Shown: positions 51,282-61,322, numbered from the stretch's first letter. The stretch: DNA of 64,000 bases from Hyphomicrobiaceae bacterium (GCA_020638095.1 JACKJF010000003.1:682001-746000), one strand, 5' to 3'. The notes: generated from the sequence alone by a model not told the origin. Made by a program: numbers and translations.

Positions 51282-52076
51282 ATGAACAAATTCATTCTCG
51301 CGCTCGCCGTTGCCTCCACGGTGGCCATTTCAGCCCCGGCCTACGCCGGGGATCTGCCCGACCTTGGTGGCCGGACCATTGTTGCCGTGACCGAGAACGC
51401 CTATACGCCGCTCAACTTCGCCGATCCGGCAACGGGCCAGGGCATCGGCTGGGAATATGATGCCTTCAACGAGATCGCCAAGCGGCTGAATGCGACGGTC
51501 GACTGGCAACTCTCGAGCTGGGACGTGATGATCCAGGCGGTGCATGACGGCCAGTACGACGTCGGCATGGACGGCATCACCATCAATGACGAGCGCAAGG
51601 AACAGGTCGACTTTTCCGACGCCTACATGACCAGCCAGCAATTCATGCTGGTTCGCGCCGACGACGACAAGATCACCTCGCCGCAATCGTTCACCGACAA
51701 TCCCGACCTTCTGATCGGCGCCCAGGCGGGCACCACCAACTTCTACGTGGCCGTTTATGACGTGCTCGACGGCGATGAAGGCAATCCGCGCATCAAGCTC
51801 TTCGATACGTTCGGTGCTTCGGTGCAGGCCCTCATTTCCGGTGACGTCGATATGGTGCTGATGGATCAGACCTCGGCCAACGGCTATATCGGCGCCAATC
51901 CCGGCGCCCTCAAGGTGGTCGGCGACCCGCTCGGCACCGAGGAGTTCGGGTTCATTCTGACCCCGGGTTCGGACCTGACGGCCCCGATCAATGCGGCCCT
52001 CGCCGAAATGAAGGCGGACGGCACCATCGATGCGCTGAACCAGAAATGGTTCTACGAGTATAACGCCGCTCAATGA
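51282..52076 (+). CDS. Amino-acid ABC transporter substrate-binding protein (family 3)
   Basis: The 264-residue protein has a signal peptide ending APAYAG and the family 3 solute-binding fold: [45 protein letters not shown] near residue 100, [11 protein letters not shown]. These bind polar amino acids or related compounds. The stop overlaps an ATG of the permease frame. No ATPase gene is adjacent. Confidence 0.9.
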   Translation: MNKFILALAVASTVAISAPAYAGDLPDLGGRTIVAVTENAYTPLNFADPATGQGIGWEYDAFNEIAKRLNATVDWQLSSWDVMIQAVHDGQYDVGMDGITINDERKEQVDFSDAYMTSQQFMLVRADDDKITSPQSFTDNPDLLIGAQAGTTNFYVAVYDVLDGDEGNPRIKLFDTFGASVQALISGDVDMVLMDQTSANGYIGANPGALKVVGDPLGTEEFGFILTPGSDLTAPINAALAEMKADGTIDALNQKWFYEYNAAQ

Positions 52077-52129
52077 CGTTGAGGGAGGCGCGGTCCCGCA
52101 CCGCGCCTCCGTATTCCGAGGCTCCCCAG

Positions 52130-52972
52130 ATGACCGAGCCCGACCTCAGGCCGCCACACCGGCACGCCTTTGCCGACCGGTTGGCGACCTTTCCCTTCTG
52201 GCTCCTGGCGATTGTGCTGCTCGGCATCCTGCTGTTGTGGCTCTTTGTCGTCGACAATGACTATCGGGTCATTCTGACCGCGCTTCAGCAGGGCATCCTG
52301 ACGACGCTCTATGTGACGGCGGTGGCCTTCTTTCTCGCCTCGCTGGTTGGTCTCGGCGTCGCGCTGATGCGCACCTCGCGCCTGGTCGTCCTTCGCCAGA
52401 CGGCGACCTTTTATACCGAGGTCATCCGCGGCATCCCCATTCTGGTCCTGTTGTTCTACATCGCCTTTGTTGGCGCACCGATGCTTGTCGGTGGCATCAA
52501 TTACCTGCTCGGTCCGCTCATTGCCTCGGGCGCCATCGAAAAGGTCTCGATCCGCAGTTTCGATTTCACCTGGCGCGCCATTCTGGCGCTGACGATCGCC
52601 TATTCGTCCTTTCTCTCCGAAATCTTCCGGGCCGGCATTGAAGCGGTCGGGAAGGGTCAGGTCGAGGCGGCATTCGCGCTCGGTCTCAGCCGCGGCCAGA
52701 CGTTCCGCCACATCGTTGCGCCGCAGGCGCTCAGAACCATCCTTCCGCCCTACGGCAACGACTTCGTCTCGATGATCAAGGATTCCGCGCTCGTTTCGGC
52801 CCTGGGGGTGCAGGACATCACCCAGCTCGGAAAGGTCTATTCTTCCGGCACCTTTCGCTTCTTTGAGACCTACAATGTCGTCGCTTTCCTCTACCTCGTC
52901 ATGACCATTTCCCTGTCGCTGGGCGTCCGTGCGCTTGAAAACCGTTTCAAGCGCTACGACCGGGAAGGCTGA
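52130..52972 (+). CDS. Polar amino-acid ABC transporter permease (HisMQ type)
   Basis: The 280-residue inner-membrane protein has about five to six hydrophobic segments and the HisM/GlnP EAA motif EAVGKGQVEAAFALGLSRGQTF, then IVAPQALRTILPPYGNDF. The ATG at 52130 has GAGG eight bases upstream and is preferred to the ATG at 52073. It is cotranscribed with the binding protein. The ATPase must come from elsewhere in the genome. Confidence 0.9.
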   Translation: MTEPDLRPPHRHAFADRLATFPFWLLAIVLLGILLLWLFVVDNDYRVILTALQQGILTTLYVTAVAFFLASLVGLGVALMRTSRLVVLRQTATFYTEVIRGIPILVLLFYIAFVGAPMLVGGINYLLGPLIASGAIEKVSIRSFDFTWRAILALTIAYSSFLSEIFRAGIEAVGKGQVEAAFALGLSRGQTFRHIVAPQALRTILPPYGNDFVSMIKDSALVSALGVQDITQLGKVYSSGTFRFFETYNVVAFLYLVMTISLSLGVRALENRFKRYDREG

Positions 52973-53070
52973 TCGATGCCCGATCGCCGCAACCGGGAGA
53001 TAAGGCCTTGTCACGCCAGAAATTATGGCTAGGTTGAACTGATCTTTCTGCAACGGAGGGGGCCGCCCAC

Positions 53071-53436
53071 ATGCATAAATACAAAATCGTAGCCGCGAAG
53101 AACGGTGAGTTCCGCGTGCAATTTCTCTATAATTCCGAAATCATGGTCTGGTCGGAAAACTACAAGTCGAAGTCCAGCGCCACCAACTGCATCGAGTCCC
53201 TGAAAAAGAACGCGCCCGGGGCACCGGTCGTCGACATGAGCAAGGGCGAAGATGGCAAGGGCTATCGCTTCGAAATCGACAAGTCCAAGGACGGCCAGTT
53301 CTACGTGCGCTTCCGCGCCTCGAACAACGAGATCATGGTGCGCTCCGAACTCTACAAGTCGAAATCGAGCGCCAAGAACTGCATCAAGTCGGTGCAGGAA
53401 CGCTCCAAGGGTGCCCCGGTTCTCGACGAAGCCTGA
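53071..53436 (+). CDS. DUF1508 (YegP) family protein, two repeats
   Basis: The 121-residue protein is two copies of the about 50-residue DUF1508 unit, each with the pattern F-V-R-F...EIMV-SE-YKSKSSA-NCI-S. GGAGGGGG precedes the ATG. The family is cytoplasmic and widespread with no known reaction. A terminator follows. Confidence 0.92.
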   Translation: MHKYKIVAAKNGEFRVQFLYNSEIMVWSENYKSKSSATNCIESLKKNAPGAPVVDMSKGEDGKGYRFEIDKSKDGQFYVRFRASNNEIMVRSELYKSKSSAKNCIKSVQERSKGAPVLDEA

Positions 53437-53459
53437 TCGTCGGTCCTGACGGAATTTTC

Positions 53460-53495
53460 AGCCCGCGTGGCCGCAACGCTGCGCGGGCTTCTTGT
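53460..53495 (+). terminator. Intrinsic terminator after the DUF1508 gene
   Basis: AGCCCGCG pairs with CGCGGGCT across a 14-base loop and is followed by TCTTGTTG. It lies 24 bases past the DUF1508 stop. Confidence 0.75.
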
Positions 53496-53607
53496 TGCGC
53501 CGTGGCGCGTTCGTTCCGATCCCATTTGTTTCAAATCGCGCAAGCGGCGGTTGCCATTGCTTGAACCCTGAGGCGCAGGCTCGCACCATCATCACCCGGA
53601 TGGATCG

Positions 53608-53799
53608 ATGCCCGGCATTCTGAATTTCGCCCTGGCCTTCCTTCCCGACGCCGCCCTTGCCGTCGTTGCCTATTCGATTGCCCGCATGCTCAAAGCCCGC
53701 AACGCCATCGCGCTCGTCTTCGCCATTGTGCCGGTATTGATGATCTTCGCCTTCACCAACGCGACGACCCATGAGTTCATGATCGATTACCTGTTCTGA
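53608..53799 (+). CDS. Small two-helix membrane protein
   Basis: A 63-residue frame with two hydrophobic helices (about residues 4-24 and 34-52) and a charged turn ARMLKARNAI between them. The ribosome site is weak, but codon use is ordinary and the topology is plausible. Function unknown. Confidence 0.5.
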   Translation: MPGILNFALAFLPDAALAVVAYSIARMLKARNAIALVFAIVPVLMIFAFTNATTHEFMIDYLF

Positions 53800-53865
53800 G
53801 CGCACCCTTCAGCCGATCTTAACACCACTTCCGCTAGGCTCGGGCGCTCCGCCCCGGGAACGATC

Positions 53866-55641
53866 ATGCGACAAAAGCCCGACCATCATGTGAACTGGCC
53901 CCTGGTCGCGCTCGGCTGGGGCCTTGCCATCGCCATGCTTGTCGCTCGCTCAGTCTGGTTCTCCGGCGACATTCCACTTGTTGCCGATACCGACGACGCC
54001 ATGCGCCTGACGGTCGTCCGCGATTTCCTGATGGGCCAGAACTGGTATGACCATCTGCAGCACCGGCTCGATTTTCCCTTTGGCGGCTCGATTCACTGGT
54101 CGCGGCTGATCGACCTGCCCATCGCCGGTCTGACCCTGCTCTTTTCACCCTTCCTCGCTGATCCGCTGATGGGTGCGGCCTTCGTCTGGCCGCTTCTGCT
54201 GCTCGGCGTCCTTCTGGTCCTCAGCGCCATGATGAGCGCGGAACTGGTCGGCAGGGAGGCGAGCCTTCCGGCCATCGTTCTTCCCGTTCTCAGCGCCGTG
54301 GTCCTGGTCGAATTCGCGCCGGGCCGGGTCGATCACCATTCGGCCCAGATCGTCCTGACGCTTCTGACGGTTCTTGCAACGATCAAGAGCTGGCGTCACA
54401 TCGGCTGGGCCATCGTTGCGGGCATTGCCGTTGCGACCGCGCTTGCCATCGGAACCGAAAGCCTGCCCATTGTCGTCGCCGCCGTGGCGACCTATGCGAT
54501 CATGTGGGTCCTTTATCCGGACCATGGCGCAAACCTTAGATATTTTGGCCTGTCCTTCGGTCTTGCCAGTCTTGTTCACCTGGCGATCGCCCAGCCGCCT
54601 TCGCTCTGGTTCGCACCCATGTGCGATGCTTTGTCGATCACTTACGTCGCCGCCGCGCTTGGCGTCGCTTTGGTGCTCGCCGTGCTGCCCGCCCTGCCGC
54701 TTCGCACATGGTGGATGCGCCTTGGCGCCGGCGCGGTTCTCGGCGGCATCCTCGTCGCCGGGCTCGTCGCGCTTTTTCCGCAATGCCTTGCCGGACCTTA
54801 TGCCGGCATGGACCCCTGGCTGGCCGAGAACTGGCTCGGTCGCATCATCGAAGCCAAGCCGATCTGGCATTCGCTGGTGCAGCTGCCCGCCTACACGATC
54901 GGCATTGCGGTGCCGCCGCTCCTCGCGCTCCTTGTCATCGTTCTCAAGATCACCATGGGCAGCAAGCATCGCCGCGCCGAATGGCTGGTCCTCGGGCTAT
55001 ACCTCGTCCTTGGCATCGCTGTCATGATCCTCCAGGTGCGCGGCGCCCGGCTTCTGGCGCCGCTTGCGGTGCCCGCCGGTGCCCTTCTCATCGTCGCCTT
55101 CCGCCGCCGCTTCCTCGCCAGCAAGCGCATTCTGGATGCCCTTGGGCTCGTCGCTTCGTGGGTGGGCTTCACCGGAATCGCCGTGAGCCTGATCGCGAGC
55201 CTCATCCTGCCGAGACCGGAAAACGCCTCCAGTACGATGGGCGGCGATGCGGGCAGCAAATATGCCTGCCTCCAGCCCTCGGCCTTCGTCGACCTCGCCG
55301 GACTGCCACCCGAAGTCGTCATGGCTCCGGTCGATCTCGGCTCTCACCTTCTGCTCTTCACGCCCCACTCGGTGATCGGCGCGCCCTATCACCGCGCGCA
55401 AGACGGGGTGTTCGACACATTCCGATTCTTCAACGGCCCGCCGGAAGAAGCAAAGGCCATCGCTGAGCTGCGCCACGTCGCGCTCGTTGTCACCTGCCCC
55501 TGGCTTGGCGAGATGACCGGCTTTGCCGATACCGACCCGAACTCGTTTGTCGCGCAGTTCGAAATGGGAGAAGTGCCCGACTGGCTCGTCGATCAGTCGA
55601 TCCCCGGCCAGCCCTTGAAAGTCTACACGCTGAAAAACTAA
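53866..55641 (+). CDS. GT-C fold membrane protein resembling STT3 oligosaccharyltransferase
   Basis: The 591-residue protein has about twelve hydrophobic segments. The first periplasmic loop reads DTDDAMRLTVVRDFLMGQNW and then FPFGGSIHWSRLIDLP; a later one holds GRVDHHSAQ. Those are the positions of the acidic and HH motifs in STT3-like glycosyltransferases. It may move a lipid-linked sugar to a periplasmic acceptor. It stands alone, without other glycan genes nearby. Confidence 0.75.
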   Translation: MRQKPDHHVNWPLVALGWGLAIAMLVARSVWFSGDIPLVADTDDAMRLTVVRDFLMGQNWYDHLQHRLDFPFGGSIHWSRLIDLPIAGLTLLFSPFLADPLMGAAFVWPLLLLGVLLVLSAMMSAELVGREASLPAIVLPVLSAVVLVEFAPGRVDHHSAQIVLTLLTVLATIKSWRHIGWAIVAGIAVATALAIGTESLPIVVAAVATYAIMWVLYPDHGANLRYFGLSFGLASLVHLAIAQPPSLWFAPMCDALSITYVAAALGVALVLAVLPALPLRTWWMRLGAGAVLGGILVAGLVALFPQCLAGPYAGMDPWLAENWLGRIIEAKPIWHSLVQLPAYTIGIAVPPLLALLVIVLKITMGSKHRRAEWLVLGLYLVLGIAVMILQVRGARLLAPLAVPAGALLIVAFRRRFLASKRILDALGLVASWVGFTGIAVSLIASLILPRPENASSTMGGDAGSKYACLQPSAFVDLAGLPPEVVMAPVDLGSHLLLFTPHSVIGAPYHRAQDGVFDTFRFFNGPPEEAKAIAELRHVALVVTCPWLGEMTGFADTDPNSFVAQFEMGEVPDWLVDQSIPGQPLKVYTLKN

Positions 55642-56009
55642 ACAGCCTGAAGGCCGAGTTCGGCCCTCAGCGCCCGGGTCAGCTTTTGCGCGACCAGCCG
55701 GTGGCTTTGGCTGATATAGGCCTCAAGGTCGTCTCGGGGCAGTTCCGATCCCTCGTGCACGCTGACCCACTTGGCCCGCGCCAGATAACGGGCCGGAAAT
55801 ATGCCGTCCACTTCGGTTAGAAGGTCGAAACTCATGTCCGAGCACTTGAAGCCGATCTGCCGAATGCCCGGTCCGTCCCAATGGCCGTGGGTTGCGAACA
55901 TTTTGCCGCCGACTTTGGCGACCGCCGTATCACCCCATTGATGAATGAGCGTCGCCGCCGGCAGGCCGAGAACGAACCGTTCGAAGTCCGGCCGGTCAAA
56001 GAGGGTCAT
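55638..56009 (-). CDS. MmcQ/YjbR family protein
   Basis: The 123-residue protein begins [19 protein letters not shown] and has the family's [18 protein letters not shown] and [20 protein letters not shown]. This CyaY-like fold is thought to bind DNA in some members; the role is unproven. The ATG at 56009 overlaps the msrA stop as ATGA, so both are one operon. Confidence 0.88.
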   Translation of the reverse strand: MTLFDRPDFERFVLGLPAATLIHQWGDTAVAKVGGKMFATHGHWDGPGIRQIGFKCSDMSFDLLTEVDGIFPARYLARAKWVSVHEGSELPRDDLEAYISQSHRLVAQKLTRALRAELGLQAV

Positions 56010-56653
56010 CGCGCCACGGGAATGGGGCAGGAAACCCCGGTGCCCTTGAGGCCGCAATAGCCGTTCGGGTTCTTGGCGAGATATTGCTGGTGATAGCTTT
56101 CGGCGAAGTAGAACGGGCCGGCAGGTGCAATCTCGGTCGTGATCGGGCCGAGGCCGCGCGCTTTCAGCGCCGTCTCGAACATAGCACGGCTCTCCTGCAC
56201 CGCTTCCATCTGCACGGGGCTCGTCGTGTAGATGGCCGAACGGTACTGCGTGCCCACATCGTTGCCCTGGCGCATGCCCTGGGTCGGATCGTGCTCCTCC
56301 CAGAAGACCTGCAACAGCCGCTCGAGCGAAACCTTGGCCGGCTCGTAAACGACCATCACCATTTCCGTGTGTCCGGTGCGGCCCGAGCAGACTTCCTCGT
56401 AGGTCGGATTGGGCGTGACCCCACCCTGATAGCCGACCGCCGTGACGTAAACACCGTCCAGCTCCCAGAAGAGCCGCTCCGCCCCCCAGAAACAGCCAAG
56501 CCCGAAATAGATGGCTTCGGCGCCTTCGGGATAAGGACCCTTGAGGGCCCGGCCATTGACGAAATGGTTGGCATCGACCGGCATCGGCGTGGTGCGGCCG
56601 GGCAGGGCCTCGGCCTCGGAGGGGATGGTCATCGGCTTGCGTTGAAAAAGCAT
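56006..56653 (-). CDS. msrA: Peptide methionine-S-sulfoxide reductase
   Basis: MsrA repairs oxidised methionine in proteins. The 215-residue enzyme has the active-site [10 protein letters not shown] (C54) and resolving C-terminal cysteines ([11 protein letters not shown]), with [20 protein letters not shown] in the core. GAGG eight bases before the ATG at 56653 fixes the start. There is no signal peptide, so it acts in the cytoplasm. Confidence 0.95.
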   Translation of the reverse strand: MLFQRKPMTIPSEAEALPGRTTPMPVDANHFVNGRALKGPYPEGAEAIYFGLGCFWGAERLFWELDGVYVTAVGYQGGVTPNPTYEEVCSGRTGHTEMVMVVYEPAKVSLERLLQVFWEEHDPTQGMRQGNDVGTQYRSAIYTTSPVQMEAVQESRAMFETALKARGLGPITTEIAPAGPFYFAESYHQQYLAKNPNGYCGLKGTGVSCPIPVAR

Positions 56654-56663
56654 TTTGGTTTCC

Positions 56664-57044
56664 TCACGAACGGCGCGGCAGGCGCGCGGCAAAACGGATC
56701 ACGAACCAGCCGATCAGGACGCCCACTGCGCCAACGACAAGCAGCGCAACCCAGCTCGGCCAGTTGAGAATGGTGGTGATGCCCGGGTTCCAGAGCCAGG
56801 GCAGAAGCAGCTTCCGCTCGATCACCACCTGCACCAGCTGGATCGAAAAGGTCTGCTGAACCCAGAAGAACGGGTCATGCTGAAACCAGACCTGCCCCAG
56901 AATCTGCTCCGCCCGCCCATCGTTGGCGGTCGCGACAATGCCGATGAAGACGAATCCCATGACCCCAAGGATCAGGAAGAAGAGCCCGACGATGAACAGC
57001 AGGAACCCCACGATCCAGCGCAGCAAAAATCCGACGGTCTTCAT
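56664..57044 (-). CDS. Unknown membrane protein with N- and C-terminal helices
   Basis: The 126-residue product has a long hydrophobic N-terminus (residues 5-40), a loop with [17 protein letters not shown], and a second hydrophobic segment (93-115) with a basic tail. I do not recognise the family. It ends ten bases before the msrA start and is probably its operon partner. Confidence 0.65.
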   Translation of the reverse strand: MKTVGFLLRWIVGFLLFIVGLFFLILGVMGFVFIGIVATANDGRAEQILGQVWFQHDPFFWVQQTFSIQLVQVVIERKLLLPWLWNPGITTILNWPSWVALLVVGAVGVLIGWFVIRFAARLPRRS

Positions 57045-57074
57045 CAATATGCTCCTGCCGCGTTCGGGCGGCGT

Positions 57075-57395
57075 TCAGAACCGGTCGAGATTCTGCAACC
57101 GGTTGGCCGGGCGGCGGCCGGCAAAGGCGCTCAAAATTCCGAGCCCGCCCAAAATCGCAAAGGCCGGCCAGTCGAGCAAGGTGCCGCGCACCAGGTCCCA
57201 CACGGGCCCAGCGCCGTTGGCGGCCATGAACTGGTCGACGTCGCCGAGGCTTTGCGGATGCACAAATAGCCAGATTTGCGATAAAGAGGTCATCACAATA
57301 TCGCTAGCCGCCAGTGACTTGGTGCCGTCGATCACCAGAAGCACCAGCGCCAGCCCCAAAAGCCAGGTTCCAACAAGCCGCAACACAAAACGCAT
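57075..57395 (-). CDS. Unknown small membrane protein
   Basis: The 106-residue protein has a hydrophobic N-terminus (residues 4-22, LRLVGTWLLGLALVLLVIDG) and a second segment (77-92), with a QSLGDVDQFM loop between. The layout is like that of the gene after it, and both probably lie in one operon with msrA. The function is unknown. Confidence 0.62.
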   Translation of the reverse strand: MRFVLRLVGTWLLGLALVLLVIDGTKSLAASDIVMTSLSQIWLFVHPQSLGDVDQFMAANGAGPVWDLVRGTLLDWPAFAILGGLGILSAFAGRRPANRLQNLDRF

Positions 57396-57636
57396 CGAAC
57401 GCCTTCAAAGGGTCTAACCGCAGCCCGGGAACAACCCGGCACCACGCCATTTTTTCTGATTTCGGCTTGACCGGAGTGGATCGGTCCGCCGCGTCCGATA
57501 TCGAGATAAACCCGCCCCGCCCGCCCTGTCCAGATTGGCTTGCGCTTGCCTATCAGTTTTGTATAAGTGCGCCCGGTTTGCGCCCCGCCATACCGGCTTC
57601 GCCGGTCTGCATTTTCCAAAGGCGCGCGGACCATGC

Positions 57637-57726
57637 GGAGAGATGGCCGAGTGGTCGAAGGCGCACGCCTGGAAAGTGTGTAGGCGGGGAACCGTCTCGA
57701 GGGTTCGAATCCCTCTCTCTCCGCCA
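57637..57726 (+). tRNA. tRNA-Ser (anticodon GGA)
   Basis: GGAGAGA pairs with TCTCTCC, followed by discriminator G and an encoded CCA. The anticodon loop CTGGAAA gives GGA. The long variable arm (TAGGCGGGGAACCGTCTC) is that of the serine class, and the T-arm has GGTTCGAATCC. Confidence 0.96.
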
Positions 57727-58443
57727 TTGCCATCAGAGCTTGCGTGGGCACTCTCGTCCAACCACCGTGAAGTGGCGGGCGCGTAAAGGTTTTCTTCTAA
57801 TAGCCGGGACGCCGCTCAACTGAACGGCTTTGCGGTGCCAGCATCCTTTTCTTGCCGCCGGGTCCCGCCGCAAGGATAACTCCAACCTGCCGCCAACGCG
57901 CTTGTTCAAACCACTGATTGACAGCTCATTCAATCAATTCTATAGCCAGTCAATCAATCAAAGTGGGGATTGGTTCCACAGGCCCTGTGAAAGAGGAGTA
58001 GCGTCAATGTTGCCTTGCTTCGATGCCGTTTCGCACTCTCGATCAACCTCTTCGTCAAAGATGATCCTGTCATCCGGCGCGGGCCTGCGAAGACCGAGGG
58101 TCCAGTCTTGCTTCCCCCAAGCAGCGTCGCTGAGTTGCGACAAGGTCGGCGAAGGCGGCGCCCGCAAAGCCCATCGCTGATCCCACGGTCGTCCTGGCTC
58201 TGGACTTCGTTCGGAAACCCGCCTGATCGAAGTCGTCGCGGCCACCCGACCTGCGGTCGCCAGCGCTTGGGCAGGATTCCGCCGCCCACCCCGAACGAAG
58301 CCCCGGAATCTCTGCACCCGCCCTCCCGCCTTTGCGGTTTTCGTTGAACCGAAACGTCATTGCGAACCAGCGCTCGGTCTGTGCCCGGGCGCAATTCCCG
58401 ATCAATCCAACCGCCGGCATCAATGCCAGAGCGTGAGGTGAAA
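57727..58443. other. Gene-poor gap of about 0.7 kb
   Basis: I found no frame with a ribosome site and normal codon use. The stretch near 57927-57962 is AT-rich with repeated TCAA units (ATTCAATCAATT, AGTCAATCAATCAA). The GC-rich rest has a few partly open overlapping frames that look like chance. It may hold the ABC exporter promoter or a degraded insertion beside the tRNA. Confidence 0.45.
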
Positions 58444-60306
58444 ATGTTCAGTACGCTGCTCGACTGGATCGACCATTTCTATTCGCCGGTCGAAATCGAC
58501 GACAATCCCCATCCGCCAAGAGGTACCTGGCGGTTCATCGGCTATTTCGTTCGCCAGTTTCGGGTCGCGATTGCCATCCGCATGGTCACGGTGGCCATCG
58601 CCTCCACGGTTGACGCCATGCTGCCGGTATTTGTCGGCCTGGTCGTCGGGCTTCTTGCGGCGACCGATCCGGGCGACATGTTCAGCCGGAACTGGCCGCT
58701 GCTGACGGCCATGTTCGTCACCGTCGCGATTGTCCGCCCGACCATTTTTGTGCTCGACAAGCTGATCAACAATCACCTCATCGAACCCGGCTTCATTGGC
58801 CGCATCCGCTGGCAGAGCCATTTCCATGTCATCCGCCAAAGCTGGACGTTCTTCCAGAACGACTTCGCCGGCCGCATCGGCAACAAGATCCTGCAAAGCG
58901 GCGACTCGATCGAAGTCGCGGTCAGCGGCATTCTCGACGCGGTCTGGTACGCGCTCGTCTTCATCGTCGTGGCGGTGTTCGTTCTGGCGCGTCTTGACCT
59001 CGTTCTGCTCGTCCCCATCCTCGTCTGGCTCCTGCTCTATGCCGTCCTTTTCGCCGTGGTCATGCCGCGCATAGCCACCGAGGCCGCGCGGGTTTCGGAA
59101 ATGCGGGCCGTCATGACCGGGCGCATCGTCGACAGCTATGCCAATATCCAGACGCTCAAGACCTTTTCTTCGTCCGAGCACGAAGACAGATACGTCTCCG
59201 AATCAATCCTGTCCCACACGGTCCAGTACCGCCGTCTCCTGCGTGTCTTCACCTATATGTGGTCGTCGCTGTTCATCCTGAACACGGCGCTTGTCGTCTC
59301 CATCACCGCGCTCGCGCTCATCGGCTGGAACAACGGAACCATGTCGGCGACGGCCGTCGCGACCGCGGTCCCCTTCGCGCTTCAGATGATGCAGATGTCC
59401 GGCTGGATTCTTGAAGTCGGGTCCAACATCTTCCGCCAGCTTGGCACCGTCCGCGACTCGATGGAGACCATTGCCGAACCGATCACTCTGGTCGACGCGC
59501 CCGGCGCGAAGGATCTCGCCGTCACCGCCGGAGAAATCACCTTCGAAGACGTGACCTTCAACTATTGGCGGGGCAGGAATGGTTCTGTGATCGAAAACTT
59601 CAACCTCCGCATTGCGCCGGGCGAAAAGGTTGGCCTCGTCGGCCGGTCCGGCGCTGGCAAATCCACCCTTGTGAACCTGCTGCTCCGCCTTTTCGATGTT
59701 GAAGCCGGGGTCATCCGGATCGACGGGCAGGACGTGCGTGCGGTCACCCAGGAATCCGTTCGTGCCGCCATCGGTCTCGTCAGTCAGGACATCTCGCTTC
59801 TGCATCGGTCCGTACGCGAGAACATCAAATATGGCCGCCCGGATGCGACCGACGACAAGATGATCGAAGCAGCGCAGCGCGCGCGTGTGGCCGATGTCAT
59901 CGATGGGCTCGTCGATTTCAAGGGCAACCGGGGCTATGACGCTCAGGTCGGCGAGCGCGGTGTCAAGCTGAGCGGCGGCCAGCGCCAGCGCATTGCCATC
60001 GCCCGGGTGCTGCTCAAAAACGCGCCGATCCTCATACTCGACGAGGCGACCTCCGCGCTCGACAGCGAGGTCGAGGCCGCCATTCAGGAACAGCTCGGAT
60101 CATTGATGAAGGGCAAGACCGTGATCGCCATCGCCCATCGCCTCTCGACGATCGCGGCCATGGACCGCCTGATCGTCCTTGATGCCGGACGCATCGTCGA
60201 AATGGGAACCCATGCCGAACTTATCGCCCGGGGCGGCCACTACGCACACCTCTGGAAGCGGCAGTCCGGCGGTTTTCTCGACCTCGAGGCCAAGGCTGGT
60301 CACTAG
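58444..60306 (+). CDS. ABC exporter with fused membrane and ATPase domains
   Basis: The 620-residue half-transporter has six membrane helices (about residues 35-320) and a C-terminal ATPase with Walker A GRSGAGKST, signature KLSGGQRQR, Walker B ILILDEATSALD and IAHRLST. The ATG at 58444 has GAGG six bases upstream. MsbA/multidrug-like homodimers are the nearest group; lipids, peptides or drugs are possible substrates. Confidence 0.93.
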   Translation: MFSTLLDWIDHFYSPVEIDDNPHPPRGTWRFIGYFVRQFRVAIAIRMVTVAIASTVDAMLPVFVGLVVGLLAATDPGDMFSRNWPLLTAMFVTVAIVRPTIFVLDKLINNHLIEPGFIGRIRWQSHFHVIRQSWTFFQNDFAGRIGNKILQSGDSIEVAVSGILDAVWYALVFIVVAVFVLARLDLVLLVPILVWLLLYAVLFAVVMPRIATEAARVSEMRAVMTGRIVDSYANIQTLKTFSSSEHEDRYVSESILSHTVQYRRLLRVFTYMWSSLFILNTALVVSITALALIGWNNGTMSATAVATAVPFALQMMQMSGWILEVGSNIFRQLGTVRDSMETIAEPITLVDAPGAKDLAVTAGEITFEDVTFNYWRGRNGSVIENFNLRIAPGEKVGLVGRSGAGKSTLVNLLLRLFDVEAGVIRIDGQDVRAVTQESVRAAIGLVSQDISLLHRSVRENIKYGRPDATDDKMIEAAQRARVADVIDGLVDFKGNRGYDAQVGERGVKLSGGQRQRIAIARVLLKNAPILILDEATSALDSEVEAAIQEQLGSLMKGKTVIAIAHRLSTIAAMDRLIVLDAGRIVEMGTHAELIARGGHYAHLWKRQSGGFLDLEAKAGH

Positions 60307-60318
60307 GCCGTTGGGAAA

Positions 60319-61101
60319 TCAGAGATGTCCGGCATCGGCGATGATCGTCTGGCCGGTGATCGCGCCGCTGGCCCGCGAGGCCATGAACAAAACGACACTC
60401 GCGATATCTTCCGGGTAGAGCTTGGCCTTGATCGATTGGTTCTCCATCAGCCATTTTTCGCCCGCCTCATCGAGCCAGAGCGAAAGCTGCCGCTCGGTCA
60501 TGATCCAGCCCGGCGCGATGGCATTGCAGCGGATACCATCAGGGCCGAAATCGCGCGAAATGCTGCGCGTCAGACCGATAATGCCGGCCTTGGCCGCCGT
60601 GTAGGCGGGCATCCCCCCAACCCCGATCATGAACGAAGTCGAGCTCATGTTGACAATGGTGCCCCGCTTTCGGTCGCGCATCCCCGGCAGCACCGCCTTG
60701 GCGGTCAGGAACTGGTGCTTGAGATTGATGGCGATGCAACCGTCCCACTCCTCGGCCGACATCGACTCGAACGTGTGGCGCTGGTCGTTCGCTGCATTGT
60801 TGATGAGGACATCGATTGGTCCGATCGCGACTTCCGCCTGCCGGACCGCATCCGCCACCGCCTCGGGCGACTTGAGATCGCAATGGAAATAGCGCGGCGC
60901 CTGAGGGCCCCCGCCGATGCGGGCGACCAAGGCCTCGGATGGAGCGTCGGCGACGTCGAGAAAGGCGACGCGCGACCCCTGACCGCAGAAGGCCTCGACA
61001 ATTGCTGCGCCGATGCCAGATCCTCCACCGGTGATCAAAACCGCGCGATCCTTCAAGTCGCCATAATGCGCATCCGCGCCGTCGGTAAACGCTGCACTCA
61101 T
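60319..61101 (-). CDS. SDR-family dehydrogenase, likely sugar oxidation
   Basis: The 260-residue classical SDR has the cofactor motif TGGGSGIG, NNAAN, catalytic Ser in NMSST, YTAAKAG (YxxxK) and PGWIMT. A sugar dehydrogenase making an aldonolactone would fit the divergent aldolase and dehydratase genes. GGAG lies eight bases before the ATG at 61101. Substrate inferred from neighbours. Confidence 0.88.
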   Translation of the reverse strand: MSAAFTDGADAHYGDLKDRAVLITGGGSGIGAAIVEAFCGQGSRVAFLDVADAPSEALVARIGGGPQAPRYFHCDLKSPEAVADAVRQAEVAIGPIDVLINNAANDQRHTFESMSAEEWDGCIAINLKHQFLTAKAVLPGMRDRKRGTIVNMSSTSFMIGVGGMPAYTAAKAGIIGLTRSISRDFGPDGIRCNAIAPGWIMTERQLSLWLDEAGEKWLMENQSIKAKLYPEDIASVVLFMASRASGAITGQTIIADAGHL

Positions 61102-61270
61102 GACTGATTCTCCTTCATACAAATTGATTGAGACGCTGCCATTTCGGGATACGCCGATGCAACCTGATTCTTGCAGGAAGAGCCGTTTTTGGCCCGGATC
61201 ACCTCACGCATTGCCGGCTTGCGCGGTTTGGTCCGTACCTCAAACATTTGCGCCGATATCGAAATGTTTG

Positions 61271-61286
61271 GATTGATTGATTGATT
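61271..61286. repeat. Tetranucleotide repeat (GATT)x4 upstream of the aldolase
   Basis: Four exact GATT units lie 36 bases before the aldolase start, in the divergent promoter gap. A change in copy number by slippage would alter promoter spacing. The complement of this unit recurs near 57930-57960. Confidence 0.6.
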
Positions 61287-61322
61287 GAGATTCGGTTAGG
61301 GTGGCGGCAAGGAGTGCCCCGA

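Noticed and set aside
57954..58394. Minus-strand frame of about 146 codons in the gap before the ABC exporter
   Set aside because: No ribosome site, overlapping alternative frames of similar length, Arg-rich low-information product.
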